64,000 bases of DNA from NCBI RefSeq assembly GCF_029076845.1, contig NZ_JARESE010000001.1, forward strand, positions 248,001 to 312,000, in the 5' to 3' direction. This stretch comes from Novosphingobium album (ex Liu et al. 2023) (GTDB taxonomy: Bacteria; Pseudomonadota; Alphaproteobacteria; Sphingomonadales; Sphingomonadaceae). Positions within the stretch are counted from its first letter, which is position 1. Each line of letters opens with the position of its first letter. Shown here one piece after another: positions 53,809 to 62,711 of the stretch. The translations under genes and the position numbers were made by a program. The notes under the pieces are model-generated. The model was not told where the DNA came from, did no database searches, and saw only the letters and a list, made by a program, of their open reading frames with translations.

Positions 53809-55557
53809 ATGAGCACAGAAACGCAGACCCTTTACGCCGCCTTTTCGGGCCACCTTTCCGCCGCGCTCGATGCGCTGGAAGGGGCGGGCACCTTGCCCGG
53901 CGGGCTGAAGCGAGGCGCGATCACGGTAGAGCCGCCGCGCGATCCGGCGCACGGCGATCTGGCCACCAATGCGGCGATGGTGCTGGCCAAGCCGGCCGGC
54001 CTGAAGCCGCGCGATCTGGCCGAGGCGCTGGTGGCCGAACTGGTGAAGCTGCCGCAAGTCACCAGTGCCGAGATCGCCGGGCCCGGCTTCATCAACTTGC
54101 GTCTTGCCCCCGCCGCCTGGCTGGCGGAGCTGCGCGTGATCGCGGCGCTGGGGCCGGACTATGGCCGGTCCACCATGGGCGGGGGCACCACGGTCAACGT
54201 CGAATACGTCTCGGCCAACCCGACCGGGCCGATGCACATGGGCCATTGCCGGGGCGCGGTGGTGGGCGATGCGCTGGCCACGCTGCTCGAATTCGCCGGG
54301 CACAAGGTGATCCGCGAATACTATGTCAACGATGCCGGCGCGCAAGTCGACGTGCTCGCCCGCTCGGTGCACTTGCGCTACCGCGAGGCGCTGGGCGAGG
54401 ATATCGGCGAGATTCCCGAGGGGTTCTATCCCGGCGACTACCTGGTGCCGCTGGGCAAGGCGCTGGCCGGCGAATTCGGCGATCGCTACGCCGCCGCGCC
54501 CGACAGCGAATGGCTCGTCCTGTTCCGCGAGCGCGCGGTCGCCGCGATGATCGTGATGATCAAGGCCGATCTGGCCTTGCTGGGCATCCATCATGACCTG
54601 TTCTCGTCCGAGGCGGAACTCCAGGCCGCCGGCAAGCCGGCCGAGGCCGAGGCCTGGCTGCGCGCGCGCGATCTGGTCTATGACGGCGTGCTCGAAGCGC
54701 CCAAGGGCAAGACGCCCGAGGACTGGGAGCCGGTGGAGCTGCCGCTGTTCCGCTCTACCCGGTTCGGTGACGATCAGGACCGGCCGATCAGGAAGTCCGA
54801 CGGGTCGTGGACCTATTTCGGCGCCGACCTCGCCTATCATTTCCAGAAGGCGCAGACCGCCGACGCGATGGTCGATATCTGGGGCGCGGACCATGCCGGC
54901 ACGGTCAAGCGGATCAAGGCGGCGGTCGCGGCGATGACCGGGGCCGATGGCGTGCCCACGCCGTTCGAGATCAAGCTGGTGCAGATGGTCCAGCTCTTGC
55001 GCAATGGCGAGCCGGTGAAGATGTCGAAGCGGGCGGGCACGTTCGTCACGCTGGCCGACGTGGTGCGCGAAGTGGGCAAGGACGTGGTGCGCTTCACCAT
55101 GCTGACCAGGAAGCCCGAGGCGCAGATGGACTTCGATTTCGCCAAGGTGGTGGAAGCATCGAAGGACAATCCGGTGTTCTACGTCCAGTATTGCCACGCC
55201 CGCGTCCGCTCGACGCTGCGCAAGGCCGACGCCGAGGGACGCGCGCCGCAGGCCGGCGCGATCGAGCTGCTGGGCGAGGAGGAACTGGAGCTGGTCAAGC
55301 TTGCCGCGCAGTTCCCGCGCCTGGTCGAAGCCGCCGCCGCCGCGCGCGAGCCGCACCGCATCGCTTTCTTCCTGCATGACCTTGCCGCCGCGTTCCACGG
55401 CTACTGGAACCTTGGCAACGATCGGCCGGAAAAGCGCTTCATCCTGACACAGGATGCGGCCCTTACCGACGCAAGGCTTTTCCTGGCCGCGCAGATGGGG
55501 CAATTGGTCAGGAACGGCCTGGCGCTGCTCGGCGTCGAGGCGGTGGAGGAAATGTGA
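53809..55557 (+). CDS. argS: Arginyl-tRNA synthetase
   Basis: 582 residues, class I synthetase. N-terminal Add1 tRNA-binding domain, HIGH-type motif in NPTGPMHMGHCRGAVVGD near residues 138-155, KMSKS-type motif VKMSKRAGTFVTL near 404-416, and the C-terminal DALR anticodon domain (HARVRSTLRKA, NLGNDRPEKRFILTQDA). Starts 161 bases from the divergent miaB ATG. The stop overlaps or touches the SPOR gene start, so both are co-translated. Confidence 0.97.
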   Translation: MSTETQTLYAAFSGHLSAALDALEGAGTLPGGLKRGAITVEPPRDPAHGDLATNAAMVLAKPAGLKPRDLAEALVAELVKLPQVTSAEIAGPGFINLRLAPAAWLAELRVIAALGPDYGRSTMGGGTTVNVEYVSANPTGPMHMGHCRGAVVGDALATLLEFAGHKVIREYYVNDAGAQVDVLARSVHLRYREALGEDIGEIPEGFYPGDYLVPLGKALAGEFGDRYAAAPDSEWLVLFRERAVAAMIVMIKADLALLGIHHDLFSSEAELQAAGKPAEAEAWLRARDLVYDGVLEAPKGKTPEDWEPVELPLFRSTRFGDDQDRPIRKSDGSWTYFGADLAYHFQKAQTADAMVDIWGADHAGTVKRIKAAVAAMTGADGVPTPFEIKLVQMVQLLRNGEPVKMSKRAGTFVTLADVVREVGKDVVRFTMLTRKPEAQMDFDFAKVVEASKDNPVFYVQYCHARVRSTLRKADAEGRAPQAGAIELLGEEELELVKLAAQFPRLVEAAAAAREPHRIAFFLHDLAAAFHGYWNLGNDRPEKRFILTQDAALTDARLFLAAQMGQLVRNGLALLGVEAVEEM

Positions 55558-55559
55558 CC

Positions 55560-56345
55560 ATGGCGGCTGCGGACAACCTGCCCGAGAACGATCGCGAACA
55601 GCCTTTCGATCCCTTCGCGGAGAACGACGAAGGCGCGCCGTTCGGCAACGAGCCCGCGCAGCTTGACCTGGGCGATGACGATACCCGCCTGCCCTGGCTG
55701 GAAGGCGATGATGATGAAGAGGAATATGCCGGATACGGCACTGGCCAGGTGATCGCGCTGGTCCTGCTGGGCCTGGCAGCGCTGGGCCTGCTGGTCGGCG
55801 GCATCTGGTGGGCCACGCGCGACCGGCCCGACGAGCAGCTTGTCGCCGATGGCGGCACGATCACCGCGCCCAGCGGCCCCTACAAGGTCAAGCCCGACAA
55901 TCCCGGCGGCGAAGTCGTCAGCGGCACGGGCGACACGCGCTTCGCCGTGGCCGAGGGGCAGAGCCGGCCGGTGCAGATCGACGAAAGCGCGCCCGCGCCC
56001 AGGCCGGGCTTCGATGGCGTGGCCAAGCCGGCCGCTTCGGCATCGGGCGCGCCTTCGGGCACCCCTTCGCCCGCGCCTTCGGCCAGTGGTGCCGCCGGCG
56101 CCGACACCTCGGGCATCGGCGTGCAGGTGGGCGCCTATTCCACGCGCGACGCGGCGGAGAAGGGCTGGGCGCGGCTGGCGCAGCAGTCCGCCAGCCTCAG
56201 CGGCGTGCGCCATCGCATCCTGCAGGGGCAGGCCGATATCGGCACCGTCTACCGGCTGCAGGCCGTGGCGAATGACCGGGCCGCCGCCGATGCCCTGTGC
56301 CGCAACCTCAAGGCCGCGAACATCAGTTGCCAGGTCAAGCCCTGA
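55560..56345 (+). CDS. SPOR-domain inner-membrane protein
   Basis: 261 residues. Acidic cytoplasmic N-terminus (about 1-58), one membrane helix (about 62-84, GQVIALVLLGLAALGLLVGG), a Pro/Ala/Ser-rich periplasmic linker, and a C-terminal SPOR domain (about 183-261, VQVGAYSTRDAAEKGWARLAQ). SPOR domains bind denuded peptidoglycan at the division site. A GTG two codons earlier (55554) overlaps the argS stop; the ATG at 55560 has GGAGGA at the right distance. Next gene is nagZ, also peptidoglycan-related. Confidence 0.88.
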   Translation: MAAADNLPENDREQPFDPFAENDEGAPFGNEPAQLDLGDDDTRLPWLEGDDDEEEYAGYGTGQVIALVLLGLAALGLLVGGIWWATRDRPDEQLVADGGTITAPSGPYKVKPDNPGGEVVSGTGDTRFAVAEGQSRPVQIDESAPAPRPGFDGVAKPAASASGAPSGTPSPAPSASGAAGADTSGIGVQVGAYSTRDAAEKGWARLAQQSASLSGVRHRILQGQADIGTVYRLQAVANDRAAADALCRNLKAANISCQVKP

Positions 56346-56437
56346 GCGGACCTTCCCGCCATCGCCGCGCGGCGTTTTGCACATCCCCGGCTTCGCGCGG
56401 ACTTGCGGGAATCGCCGATTCCTGAAAATCATCCGGC

Positions 56438-57469
56438 ATGGTCCCTGCGATATTCGGTCTGGCCGGGCTGACGATTGCCGATGAGGAACGTGCGTTCTTT
56501 CGCGATTGCGATCCGGCCGGCTACATTCTTTTCGGTCGCAACATCGCCAACCGCGATCAGCTTCGCGCGCTGACCGACGATCTGCGCGCGCTCCACGGGC
56601 GGGAACGGCTGTTCATCTGCATCGATCAGGAAGGCGGCCGGGTCGCCCGGCTGAAGCCGCCCGAATGGCCCGCCTATCCGCCCGCCGAGGCGTTCGACCG
56701 GCTTTACGATGTCGCCCCCGCCAGCGCGATCGAGGCGGCGCGCAGCAGCGCCGAGGCGATGGGCATCGACCTGGCCGAAGTGGGCGTGACGGTGGATTGC
56801 CATCCCTCGCTCGACATCCGCCAGCCCGGCGCGACCGACGTGATCGGCGATCGCGCTTTCGGGGCGGACCCGATGCGGGTGGCCGCGCTGGGCCGGGCGA
56901 CGCTGTCCGGGCTGGGCCGGGCGGGGATCGTCGGCTGCGTCAAGCACATGCCGGGCCATGGCCGCGCCCTGGCCGACAGCCACAAGGAACTGCCCACCAT
57001 CACCGCCGGCGAGGCTGAGTTGGAGGCCGATCTCCATCCGTTCCGTGCGCTGGCCGACGTGCCCGTGGGAATGACCGCGCATGTCCGCTACACCGCGTGG
57101 GACGCGGCCAATCCGGCCACGCTTTCGCCTTTCGTGATCGGCGAGGTGATCCGCAAGCGCATCGGCTTTGCCGGCCTGCTGATGACCGACGATCTCGACA
57201 TGGACGCGCTTTCCGGCGAGGTGCCCGAGCGGGCCGAGCGGGCGATCGCGGCGGGCTGCGACATCGCGCTCAACTGTTGGGCGGAAATGGCCGACATGGT
57301 GGGCATCGCGCAGCGCCTGCCGGTGATGGCCGAGGCGAGCGCGCGGCGCCTGCACCGCGCGCTCGCCTCGGCGAAAGGCCCGATCGCGGCGGAAAGCCGG
57401 GCCGGGCGGCAGGCCGAGCTGATCGCCCGGCGTGACACGCTGCTGGCCTTTACCGAGGAACGGACGTGA
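56438..57469 (+). CDS. nagZ: Beta-N-acetylhexosaminidase (peptidoglycan recycling)
   Basis: 343 residues, glycoside hydrolase family 3. Removes GlcNAc from 1,6-anhydro-muropeptides in the cytoplasm. Substrate loops IDQEGGRVARL near 61-71, KHMPGHGRALADSH near 169-182 with the catalytic His-Asp dyad, and the nucleophile Asp in MTDDLDMDAL. No signal peptide. Its stop overlaps the scpA GTG by four bases, the common nagZ-scpA-scpB arrangement of alphaproteobacteria. Confidence 0.95.
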   Translation: MVPAIFGLAGLTIADEERAFFRDCDPAGYILFGRNIANRDQLRALTDDLRALHGRERLFICIDQEGGRVARLKPPEWPAYPPAEAFDRLYDVAPASAIEAARSSAEAMGIDLAEVGVTVDCHPSLDIRQPGATDVIGDRAFGADPMRVAALGRATLSGLGRAGIVGCVKHMPGHGRALADSHKELPTITAGEAELEADLHPFRALADVPVGMTAHVRYTAWDAANPATLSPFVIGEVIRKRIGFAGLLMTDDLDMDALSGEVPERAERAIAAGCDIALNCWAEMADMVGIAQRLPVMAEASARRLHRALASAKGPIAAESRAGRQAELIARRDTLLAFTEERT

Positions 57470-58275
57470 CGACGGACCTGTCACCGGGTGCGCCGCCCGG
57501 GGACGAATGGGACGGCGTCGCCAGCGCCGGCACGGCCAACGCGGCGCTCTATCTGGAGCTGGACGGCTGGGAAGGCCCGCTGGACCTGCTGCTCGATCTG
57601 GCACGGCGGCAGAAAGTGGATCTGCGGCGCATCTCGATCCTCGATCTGGTGGACCAGTACCTGACCTATATCGAGCGGGCCGAGGCGCTGCGGCTGGAAC
57701 TGGCGGCCGACTATCTGGTGATGGCGGCCTGGCTGGCTTATCTCAAGTCGGCGCTGCTGCTCCCGCGCGAGGAGCAGGAAGATCCCAGCCCCGAGGAACT
57801 GGCGCTGCGCCTGCAATTGCGCCTGCAGCGGCTGGGGGCGATGCGCGAGGCGGCGGCGCGGCTGATCGCGCGGGACCGGCTGGGCCGCGACGTCTTCGCG
57901 CGCGGCGCGCCCGAGGGGCTGCGCGTCGATCGCCGCAACCGCTGGCAATGCGAATGGTTCGATCTGGTGCGCGCCTATGGCGACGTGAAGGTCCGGGCCG
58001 AGCCGGTGGTCCACATGGTGCGCGAACGCATGGTGATGACGCTGGACAGCGCGCTGTCGCGGGTTTCGGCGATGCTCGGCGTGGCGCTGGACTGGATGGA
58101 GCTGCGCGAGTTCCTGCCGCCGCCGCGCGAAGGCGAATGGGCCGATCCGCGCCTGCGCCGCTCGGCGCTGGCCTCCAGCTTCGTGGCCGCGCTGGAACTG
58201 GCGCGCACGGGCCAGGCGCAGCTGGCGCAGGACGAGATCTTCGGGCCGCTGCGCCTCAAGGCCGTGCGCGGGTGA
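57466..58275 (+). CDS. scpA: Segregation and condensation protein A (kleisin)
   Basis: 269 residues. The kleisin that bridges the SMC heads. N-terminal LELDGWEGPLDLLLDLARRQKVD (pieces from about 24) and LAADYLVMAAWLAYLKSALLLP are diagnostic; the C-terminal winged helix follows an Arg-rich middle. GTG start overlapping the nagZ stop and GTG/TGA overlap with scpB indicate tight translational coupling. Works with smc encoded at 34418-37858. Confidence 0.95.
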   Translation: MTTDLSPGAPPGDEWDGVASAGTANAALYLELDGWEGPLDLLLDLARRQKVDLRRISILDLVDQYLTYIERAEALRLELAADYLVMAAWLAYLKSALLLPREEQEDPSPEELALRLQLRLQRLGAMREAAARLIARDRLGRDVFARGAPEGLRVDRRNRWQCEWFDLVRAYGDVKVRAEPVVHMVRERMVMTLDSALSRVSAMLGVALDWMELREFLPPPREGEWADPRLRRSALASSFVAALELARTGQAQLAQDEIFGPLRLKAVRG

Positions 58276-58940
58276 GCGCGCCCGAACCGCAAAGGCCCGA
58301 CGAACTGGTCCGCGCGGTCGAGGCGACGCTGTTCGCCGCCGGCCAGCCGATGACCGCCGAGGCGATCTCGACCCACCTGGGCGGCGCGGACGTGGGCGAG
58401 GCGCTGGCCGAATTGCAGCGGCACTATGCGCGGCGCGGCGTGCATCTGGTGGAGCGGGGCAAGCGCTGGCACTTCGAGACCGCGCCCGATCTGGCGCACC
58501 TGCTGCGGCGCGAGCGCGAGGAGGTGAAGCGCCTCAGCCGCGCGGCCACCGAGGTGCTGGCGATCGTCGCCTATCACGAGCCGGTGAGCCGCGCCGAGAT
58601 CGAGGCGATTCGCGGCGTGCAGACCGCCAAGGGCACGCTCGACGTGCTGATGGAAGCGGGCTGGGTGCGGATCGTCGGCCGGCGCGAGGTGCCCGGCCGC
58701 CCGGTGATCTATGCGACGACGCCCGATTTCCTGACCCACTTCGGCCTTGCCTCGCTGCGCGAACTGCCCGGAATTGACGAATTGCGCGCCGCCGGCCTGC
58801 TCGATCCGGTCGATGACGCGCAGATCGAGCTGGCGCTGGGCAAGCCGGATGACACGGGCGTGACAACCGCCGCATGGGACGAAGATTCCGCCGAAGCGGA
58901 ATTGCCCATCGGACTCGCAAGTCCGGGGCAAAGTGGCTAG
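58272..58940 (+). CDS. scpB: Segregation and condensation protein B
   Basis: 222 residues with two winged-helix domains: LVRAVEATLFAAGQPMTAEAI near the start and RAATEVLAIVAYHEPVSRAEIEAIRG (in pieces) with RPVIYATTPDFLTHFGLASLRELP in the second. Dimeric partner of ScpA in the SMC complex. The GTG start at 58272 overlaps the scpA stop. The last ~40 residues are acidic and not conserved. tatA follows after 57 bases. Confidence 0.94.
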   Translation: MSAPEPQRPDELVRAVEATLFAAGQPMTAEAISTHLGGADVGEALAELQRHYARRGVHLVERGKRWHFETAPDLAHLLRREREEVKRLSRAATEVLAIVAYHEPVSRAEIEAIRGVQTAKGTLDVLMEAGWVRIVGRREVPGRPVIYATTPDFLTHFGLASLRELPGIDELRAAGLLDPVDDAQIELALGKPDDTGVTTAAWDEDSAEAELPIGLASPGQSG

Positions 58941-58997
58941 ATAGGCCCCCGTCGGGACGAGCCCCGGACGAACACGAAATTTCGGAGTGAGATTCTT

Positions 58998-59243
58998 ATG
59001 GGTGGCCTATCGCTTTGGCACTGGATCATAGTGCTGCTCGTGGTCCTGATTCTGTTCGGCCGTGGCCGCATCTCGGAAATCATGGGTGACTTCGGCAAGG
59101 GCATCAAGAGCTTCAAGGAAGGCGTGAACGAGGAGACGGCGAACCGCTCCGCGCCCGCCACGCCGCCGGCGCAGATCGCCTCGCCGTCGGCCGAAGGCGC
59201 TGGCGCCCCGACGCCGAGCGAGACCAAGACCGGCCAGTCCTGA
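58998..59243 (+). CDS. tatA: Twin-arginine translocase subunit TatA
   Basis: 81 residues. One N-terminal membrane helix ([18 protein letters not shown]), the [20 protein letters not shown] amphipathic helix, then a Pro/Ala/Ser-rich tail. TatA multimers form the passage for folded proteins. A GGAGTGAG ribosome binding site precedes the ATG. First gene of tatABC. Confidence 0.96.
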   Translation: MGGLSLWHWIIVLLVVLILFGRGRISEIMGDFGKGIKSFKEGVNEETANRSAPATPPAQIASPSAEGAGAPTPSETKTGQS

Positions 59244-59263
59244 TCCTTACGGGCGCAAGCTGA

Positions 59264-59617
59264 ATGTTCGACGTCGGCGCCTCGGAACTGTTGATGATCG
59301 TCATCGTGGCGGTCGTCGTCATCGGGCCAAAGGACATGCCGATGGCGCTGCGCACGGCCGGGCGCTGGATCGGCAAGATGCGCCGCCTGTCCGGCCACTT
59401 CCGCGCCGGCATCGACGCCATGGTGCGCGATGCCGAGCTGGAGGACATGGAGCGCAAGTGGCGTGAGCAGAACGACGCGATCATGAAGGCCCATCCCGTG
59501 CTGCCCGATGCCGAAGCGATGCAGCCGCCGATCGCCGCCGCGGCGGATGCCACGCCATCGCCCGACGCTTCGGCCCGGCCGGCGGCCGAACCGCTCTTGC
59601 CGCTGCCGCCGCCATGA
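59264..59617 (+). CDS. tatB: Twin-arginine translocase subunit TatB
   Basis: 117 residues. MFDVGASELLMIVIVAVVVIGP is the TatB-type N-terminus (read in pieces), with the Glu8 and the VIGPKDMPMALRTAG hinge that differ from TatA; a charged amphipathic helix and a Pro/Ala-rich tail follow. TatB with TatC recognises twin-arginine signals, such as that on the serine hydrolase at 41065. Confidence 0.95.
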   Translation: MFDVGASELLMIVIVAVVVIGPKDMPMALRTAGRWIGKMRRLSGHFRAGIDAMVRDAELEDMERKWREQNDAIMKAHPVLPDAEAMQPPIAAAADATPSPDASARPAAEPLLPLPPP

Positions 59618-59649
59618 TCGCGCCGCCTGCAATCGGGGAGCGCTAGGCC

Positions 59650-60459
59650 ATGGTCCTTCGCCATTCGGATATCGACGATACCCAGGCGCCGCTGCTCGAT
59701 CACCTGATCGAGCTGCGCACGCGGCTGATGCGTTCGCTGTTCGCGTTCGGCATCGCCTTTGCCGTCTGCTTCTATTATTCCGGGGCCATCTTCGGCTTCC
59801 TCGTCCGCCCGCTGACCGGGGCGTTCCCCCCCGGTCAGGGCAGGCTGATCTACACCAAGCTTTACGAAGCGTTCTTCGTCGAAGTGAAAGTGGCGCTGTT
59901 CGCGGCGTTCTTCCTCAGCTTCCCGATCATCGCCAACCAGCTCTGGGCCTTCGTCGCACCGGGGCTCTATGCCAAGGAAAAGCGGGCCTTCTTCCCGTTC
60001 CTGGTGGCGACGCCGATCCTGTTCACGATGGGCGCCGCGCTGGCCTATTTCGTCGTCATGCCCACGGCCTTCCACTGGTTCCTGGGCTTCGAGGGGCAGA
60101 AGGGCGGGCTCAAGCTGGAAGCGTTGCCGGGCACCAGCGATTACCTCGCGCTCGTCATGCAGTTCATCCTGGCCTTCGGGATCAGCTTCCTGCTGCCGGT
60201 GCTGCTGATGCTGCTGAACCGCGCGGGCATTGTCAGCCGCGCGCAGCTTGCCTCGGCGCGGCGCTATGCGATCGTCGGCATCTTCATCATCGCCGCCGTG
60301 GCGACGCCGCCCGACGTGGTCTCGCAGCTCCTGCTCGCCGTGCCGCTGCTGCTGCTGTTCGAAGGCACGATGGTGCTGATGTGGTTCACCGAACGGCGCG
60401 ACGCGCGCGAAAAGGCGGCCGAAGCGGTCGCCGGGCAGACATCCGCGCCGGCGGAGTAG
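59650..60459 (+). CDS. tatC: Twin-arginine translocase subunit TatC
   Basis: 269 residues with six membrane helices. HLIELRTRLMRSLFAFGIAF at the N-terminus, the conserved periplasmic/cytoplasmic loops YTKLYEAFFVEVKVALFAAF and FVAPGLYAKEKRAFFPF, and the YFVVMPTAFHWFLGF segment are typical. TatC binds the signal peptide and organises TatA assembly. The C-terminal tail (EKAAEAVAGQTS) is variable. Last gene of the operon. Confidence 0.96.
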   Translation: MVLRHSDIDDTQAPLLDHLIELRTRLMRSLFAFGIAFAVCFYYSGAIFGFLVRPLTGAFPPGQGRLIYTKLYEAFFVEVKVALFAAFFLSFPIIANQLWAFVAPGLYAKEKRAFFPFLVATPILFTMGAALAYFVVMPTAFHWFLGFEGQKGGLKLEALPGTSDYLALVMQFILAFGISFLLPVLLMLLNRAGIVSRAQLASARRYAIVGIFIIAAVATPPDVVSQLLLAVPLLLLFEGTMVLMWFTERRDAREKAAEAVAGQTSAPAE

Positions 60460-60461
60460 CG

Positions 60462-60519
60462 GCGCTTTCCCGCAAGACCCGTGGGGAATCTGCTGGGAAA
60501 TACGTGGAAGAGCGCTTTT
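60462..60519 (+). terminator. Possible terminator after tatC
   Basis: GCGCTTTCC (60462-60470) can pair with GGAAGAGCGC (60506-60515, one bulged G), followed by TTTT at 60516-60519. The loop is long (35 bases), so strength is uncertain, but it lies between convergent genes where a stop is expected. Confidence 0.4.
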
Positions 60520-60553
60520 CGTTGCCGCCCCAGCTCACGCCCACAGGCGCAGC

Positions 60554-61171
60554 TTACAACGCCGGATTGTTGTAGCAGTGCCAGGTGAAGATCGCCGCCG
60601 CGCCGCGATGCGGGCGCCAGGCTTCGGCCAGTGCGCGGGTATCCTTTTCGCCCGGCCGCTCGCCCAGCTCCAGGATCCTGTGGAGGCCGGCCTGCACCGC
60701 CAGGTCTCCGGCCGGCCAGATATCGGGACGGCCCTCGGCGAACAGCAGGTAGATCTCGGCCGACCAGCGCCCGATGCCCTTGATCCGCACCAGTTGCGCG
60801 ATCGCCGCCTCGTCGTCCTCGGGCAAGTTCTCCAGATCGAGCGTCCCGGCCACGACCAGTTCGCACAGCGAGCGGGCGTAGCCCTGCTTCTGGCGTGACA
60901 GGCCGCAGCCGCGCAGCGCGTCGAACTCGGCGGCAAGCAGGTCTTCGGGCGGCAGCCCTTCGCCCAGCAACGCTTCCAGCCGGGCCCAGACCGAGGCGGC
61001 GGCGGCCACGCTGACTTGCTGGCCTACGATCGTGCGCAGCAGCGTGGCATAGCCGGTAGGCCGGATGCGCGGCTCGGGATAGCCGGCGATCGCCAGGGCG
61101 CGGTCCATGCGCGGATCGCGCGCGGCGATCGTATCCAGACCTTCGCGCAATGCTTCTGCCGTAAGACCCAT
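60554..61171 (-). CDS. DNA-3-methyladenine glycosylase II-type repair enzyme (AlkA-like)
   Basis: 205 residues. HhH-GPD fold: helix-hairpin-helix [10 protein letters not shown] at 129-138 and catalytic Asp156 in PAGDLAVQ. It lacks the N-terminal extra domain of E. coli AlkA, fitting the short bacterial AlkA/MAG form that removes alkylated purines. No iron-sulfur cysteines, which excludes MutY/Nth. Divergent from the ferredoxin gene over a 90-base spacer. Confidence 0.9.
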   Translation of the reverse strand: MGLTAEALREGLDTIAARDPRMDRALAIAGYPEPRIRPTGYATLLRTIVGQQVSVAAAASVWARLEALLGEGLPPEDLLAAEFDALRGCGLSRQKQGYARSLCELVVAGTLDLENLPEDDEAAIAQLVRIKGIGRWSAEIYLLFAEGRPDIWPAGDLAVQAGLHRILELGERPGEKDTRALAEAWRPHRGAAAIFTWHCYNNPAL

Positions 61172-61261
61172 GCACCCTCTGCCTTGCCAAAACCGGCGTC
61201 AGCCTTTAGCAGCCTCGGCCAAACACCGATACAGGGTGTCTCAAAAGGGGATAGAGCCAAT

Positions 61262-61579
61262 ATGCCGCAGATCATCGTGGTCAATCAGTCGGGTGAGGAA
61301 TCGAGCGTCGATGCCGCCGAGGGCCGGACGCTGATGGAAGTCATCCGGGACAACGGCTTCGACGAGCTGCTGGCGCTGTGCGGCGGCTGCTGCAGTTGCG
61401 CGACGTGCCACGTCCACATCGACCCGGCCTATATCGACAAGCTGCCGGCGATGAGCGAGGACGAGAACGACTTGCTCGACAGCTCGGACCACCGCAACGA
61501 ATTCTCGCGCCTGTCCTGCCAGGTTCCCGTGACCGGGGTGCTCGAAGGCTGCAAGGTGACGATCGCGCAGGAAGATTGA
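61262..61579 (+). CDS. 2Fe-2S ferredoxin of the adrenodoxin/putidaredoxin type
   Basis: 105 residues. Cluster ligands by alignment of spacing: Cys40, Cys46, Cys49 and Cys86 (C-x5-C-x2-C...C), with ATCHVHID and the acidic stretch [11 protein letters not shown] that docks partners such as cytochromes P450. Two extra cysteines at 43-44 lie inside the cluster loop, unusual for the family. The ATG at 61262 follows a weak AGGGGATAGAG site. It could serve P450s or Rieske oxygenases, including the one at 26958, but it is not in that cluster. Confidence 0.92.
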   Translation: MPQIIVVNQSGEESSVDAAEGRTLMEVIRDNGFDELLALCGGCCSCATCHVHIDPAYIDKLPAMSEDENDLLDSSDHRNEFSRLSCQVPVTGVLEGCKVTIAQED

Positions 61580-61614
61580 GCGCGCAGGAAGATTGAGCGT
61601 GCGGGACGATTGAG
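61564..61614. repeat. Three 17-base tandem repeats over the ferredoxin stop codon
   Basis: CGCGCAGGAAGATTGAG occurs at 61564 and 61581 without change; a third copy at 61598 differs at three positions. The first copy contains the last codons and TGA of the ferredoxin gene; the second repeats AQED-stop-like coding sequence out of use. This points to a recent local duplication. Confidence 0.85.
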
Positions 61615-61617
61615 AAG

Positions 61618-61640
61618 GCCGCGCCCACGGGGCGGCTTTT
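61618..61640 (+). terminator. Terminator after the ferredoxin gene
   Basis: GCCGCGCCC pairs with GGGCGGC around ACG (one two-base bulge), followed directly by TTTT at 61637-61640. It lies 38 bases after the ferredoxin stop and before the cysteine synthase-like gene. Confidence 0.55.
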
Positions 61641-61697
61641 CACCCGGCCGGCGCGAATCGTTTGCGCCGGCCCGTTCGAGTTCCTACTTCTCGCCGC

Positions 61698-62696
61698 ATG
61701 ACTGCACCTGAGCCCCGGCGCGACACTCTCGACCTTATCGGCAACACGCCGCTCGTCCTGCTCAGGGGGCCGAGCGCGGCGGCGGGCTGCGAGATCTGGG
61801 GCAAGTGCGAATTCGCCAATCCCGGCGCTTCGGTGAAGGACCGGGCGGCACTGTGGATCGTGCGCGATGCCGAGGCGCGCGGCACCCTGCTGCCCGGCGG
61901 CACGATCGTGGAAGGGACGGCGGGCAACACCGGCATCGGCCTGGCCCTTGTCGCCAACGCGCTGGGCTACAAGACGGTGATCGTCATGCCCGAGACGCAG
62001 TCGCGCGAGAAGATGGACACGCTGCGCGCGCTTGGCGCCGAACTGGTGCTGGTGCCGGCGGCGCCCTTTTCCAATCCCGGCCATTTCGTCCACACCTCGC
62101 GCCGGCTTGCCGAAGAGACGCCCGGCGCGGTCTGGGCGAACCAGTTCGACAACATCGCCAACCGCAAGGCCCATATCGAAAGCACCGCGCCCGAGATCTG
62201 GGAGCAGATGGAAGGCCGGATCGATGGCTTCACTTGCGCCGCCGGCACTGGCGGCACGATCGCCGGCGTGGGCCTTGGCCTCAAGGAATTCGATCCGAGC
62301 GTGACGATCGCGCTGACCGATCCGCACGGCGCGGCGCTTTACAACTACTATGCCTGCGGCGAGCTCAAGGCCGAAGGCTCCTCGGTGGCCGAAGGGATCG
62401 GGCAGGGGCGCATCACCGCCAACCTCGATGGCGCGCCGATCGACACGCAGTTCCGCATTTCCGATGAGGAAGGGCTGGAATGGGTCGCGCGGCTGCTGGC
62501 CGAGGAAGGGCTGTGCCTGGGCCTGTCCTCGGGCATCAATGTCGCAGGCGCGGTGGCGCTGGGGCGCAAGCTGGGCACGGGCACGCGCGTGGCGACGATC
62601 CTGTGCGACACGGGCTTTCGCTATCTCTCCACGCTCTACAATGCCGATTGGCTCAAAACCAAGGGTTTGCCCGTCTTCCCCTGGCTCGCGCAGTAG
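61698..62696 (+). CDS. Cysteine synthase-like PLP enzyme
   Basis: 332 residues, fold type II PLP enzyme of the O-acetylserine sulfhydrylase/cystathionine beta-synthase group. PLP lysine K47 in NPGASVKDRAA, substrate loop VEGTAGNTGIGLA near 78-90, phosphate loop AAGTGGTIAGVG, and C-terminal SSGINVAGA. Length and the LIGNTPLVLL start fit cysteine synthase A. No Cys biosynthesis genes are near. The ATG at 61698 is chosen because the family motif begins 10 residues later. Upstream cystathionine-synthase activity cannot be excluded. Confidence 0.87.
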   Translation: MTAPEPRRDTLDLIGNTPLVLLRGPSAAAGCEIWGKCEFANPGASVKDRAALWIVRDAEARGTLLPGGTIVEGTAGNTGIGLALVANALGYKTVIVMPETQSREKMDTLRALGAELVLVPAAPFSNPGHFVHTSRRLAEETPGAVWANQFDNIANRKAHIESTAPEIWEQMEGRIDGFTCAAGTGGTIAGVGLGLKEFDPSVTIALTDPHGAALYNYYACGELKAEGSSVAEGIGQGRITANLDGAPIDTQFRISDEEGLEWVARLLAEEGLCLGLSSGINVAGAVALGRKLGTGTRVATILCDTGFRYLSTLYNADWLKTKGLPVFPWLAQ

Positions 62697-62711
62697 GCTA
62701 TCATTTCGTCG

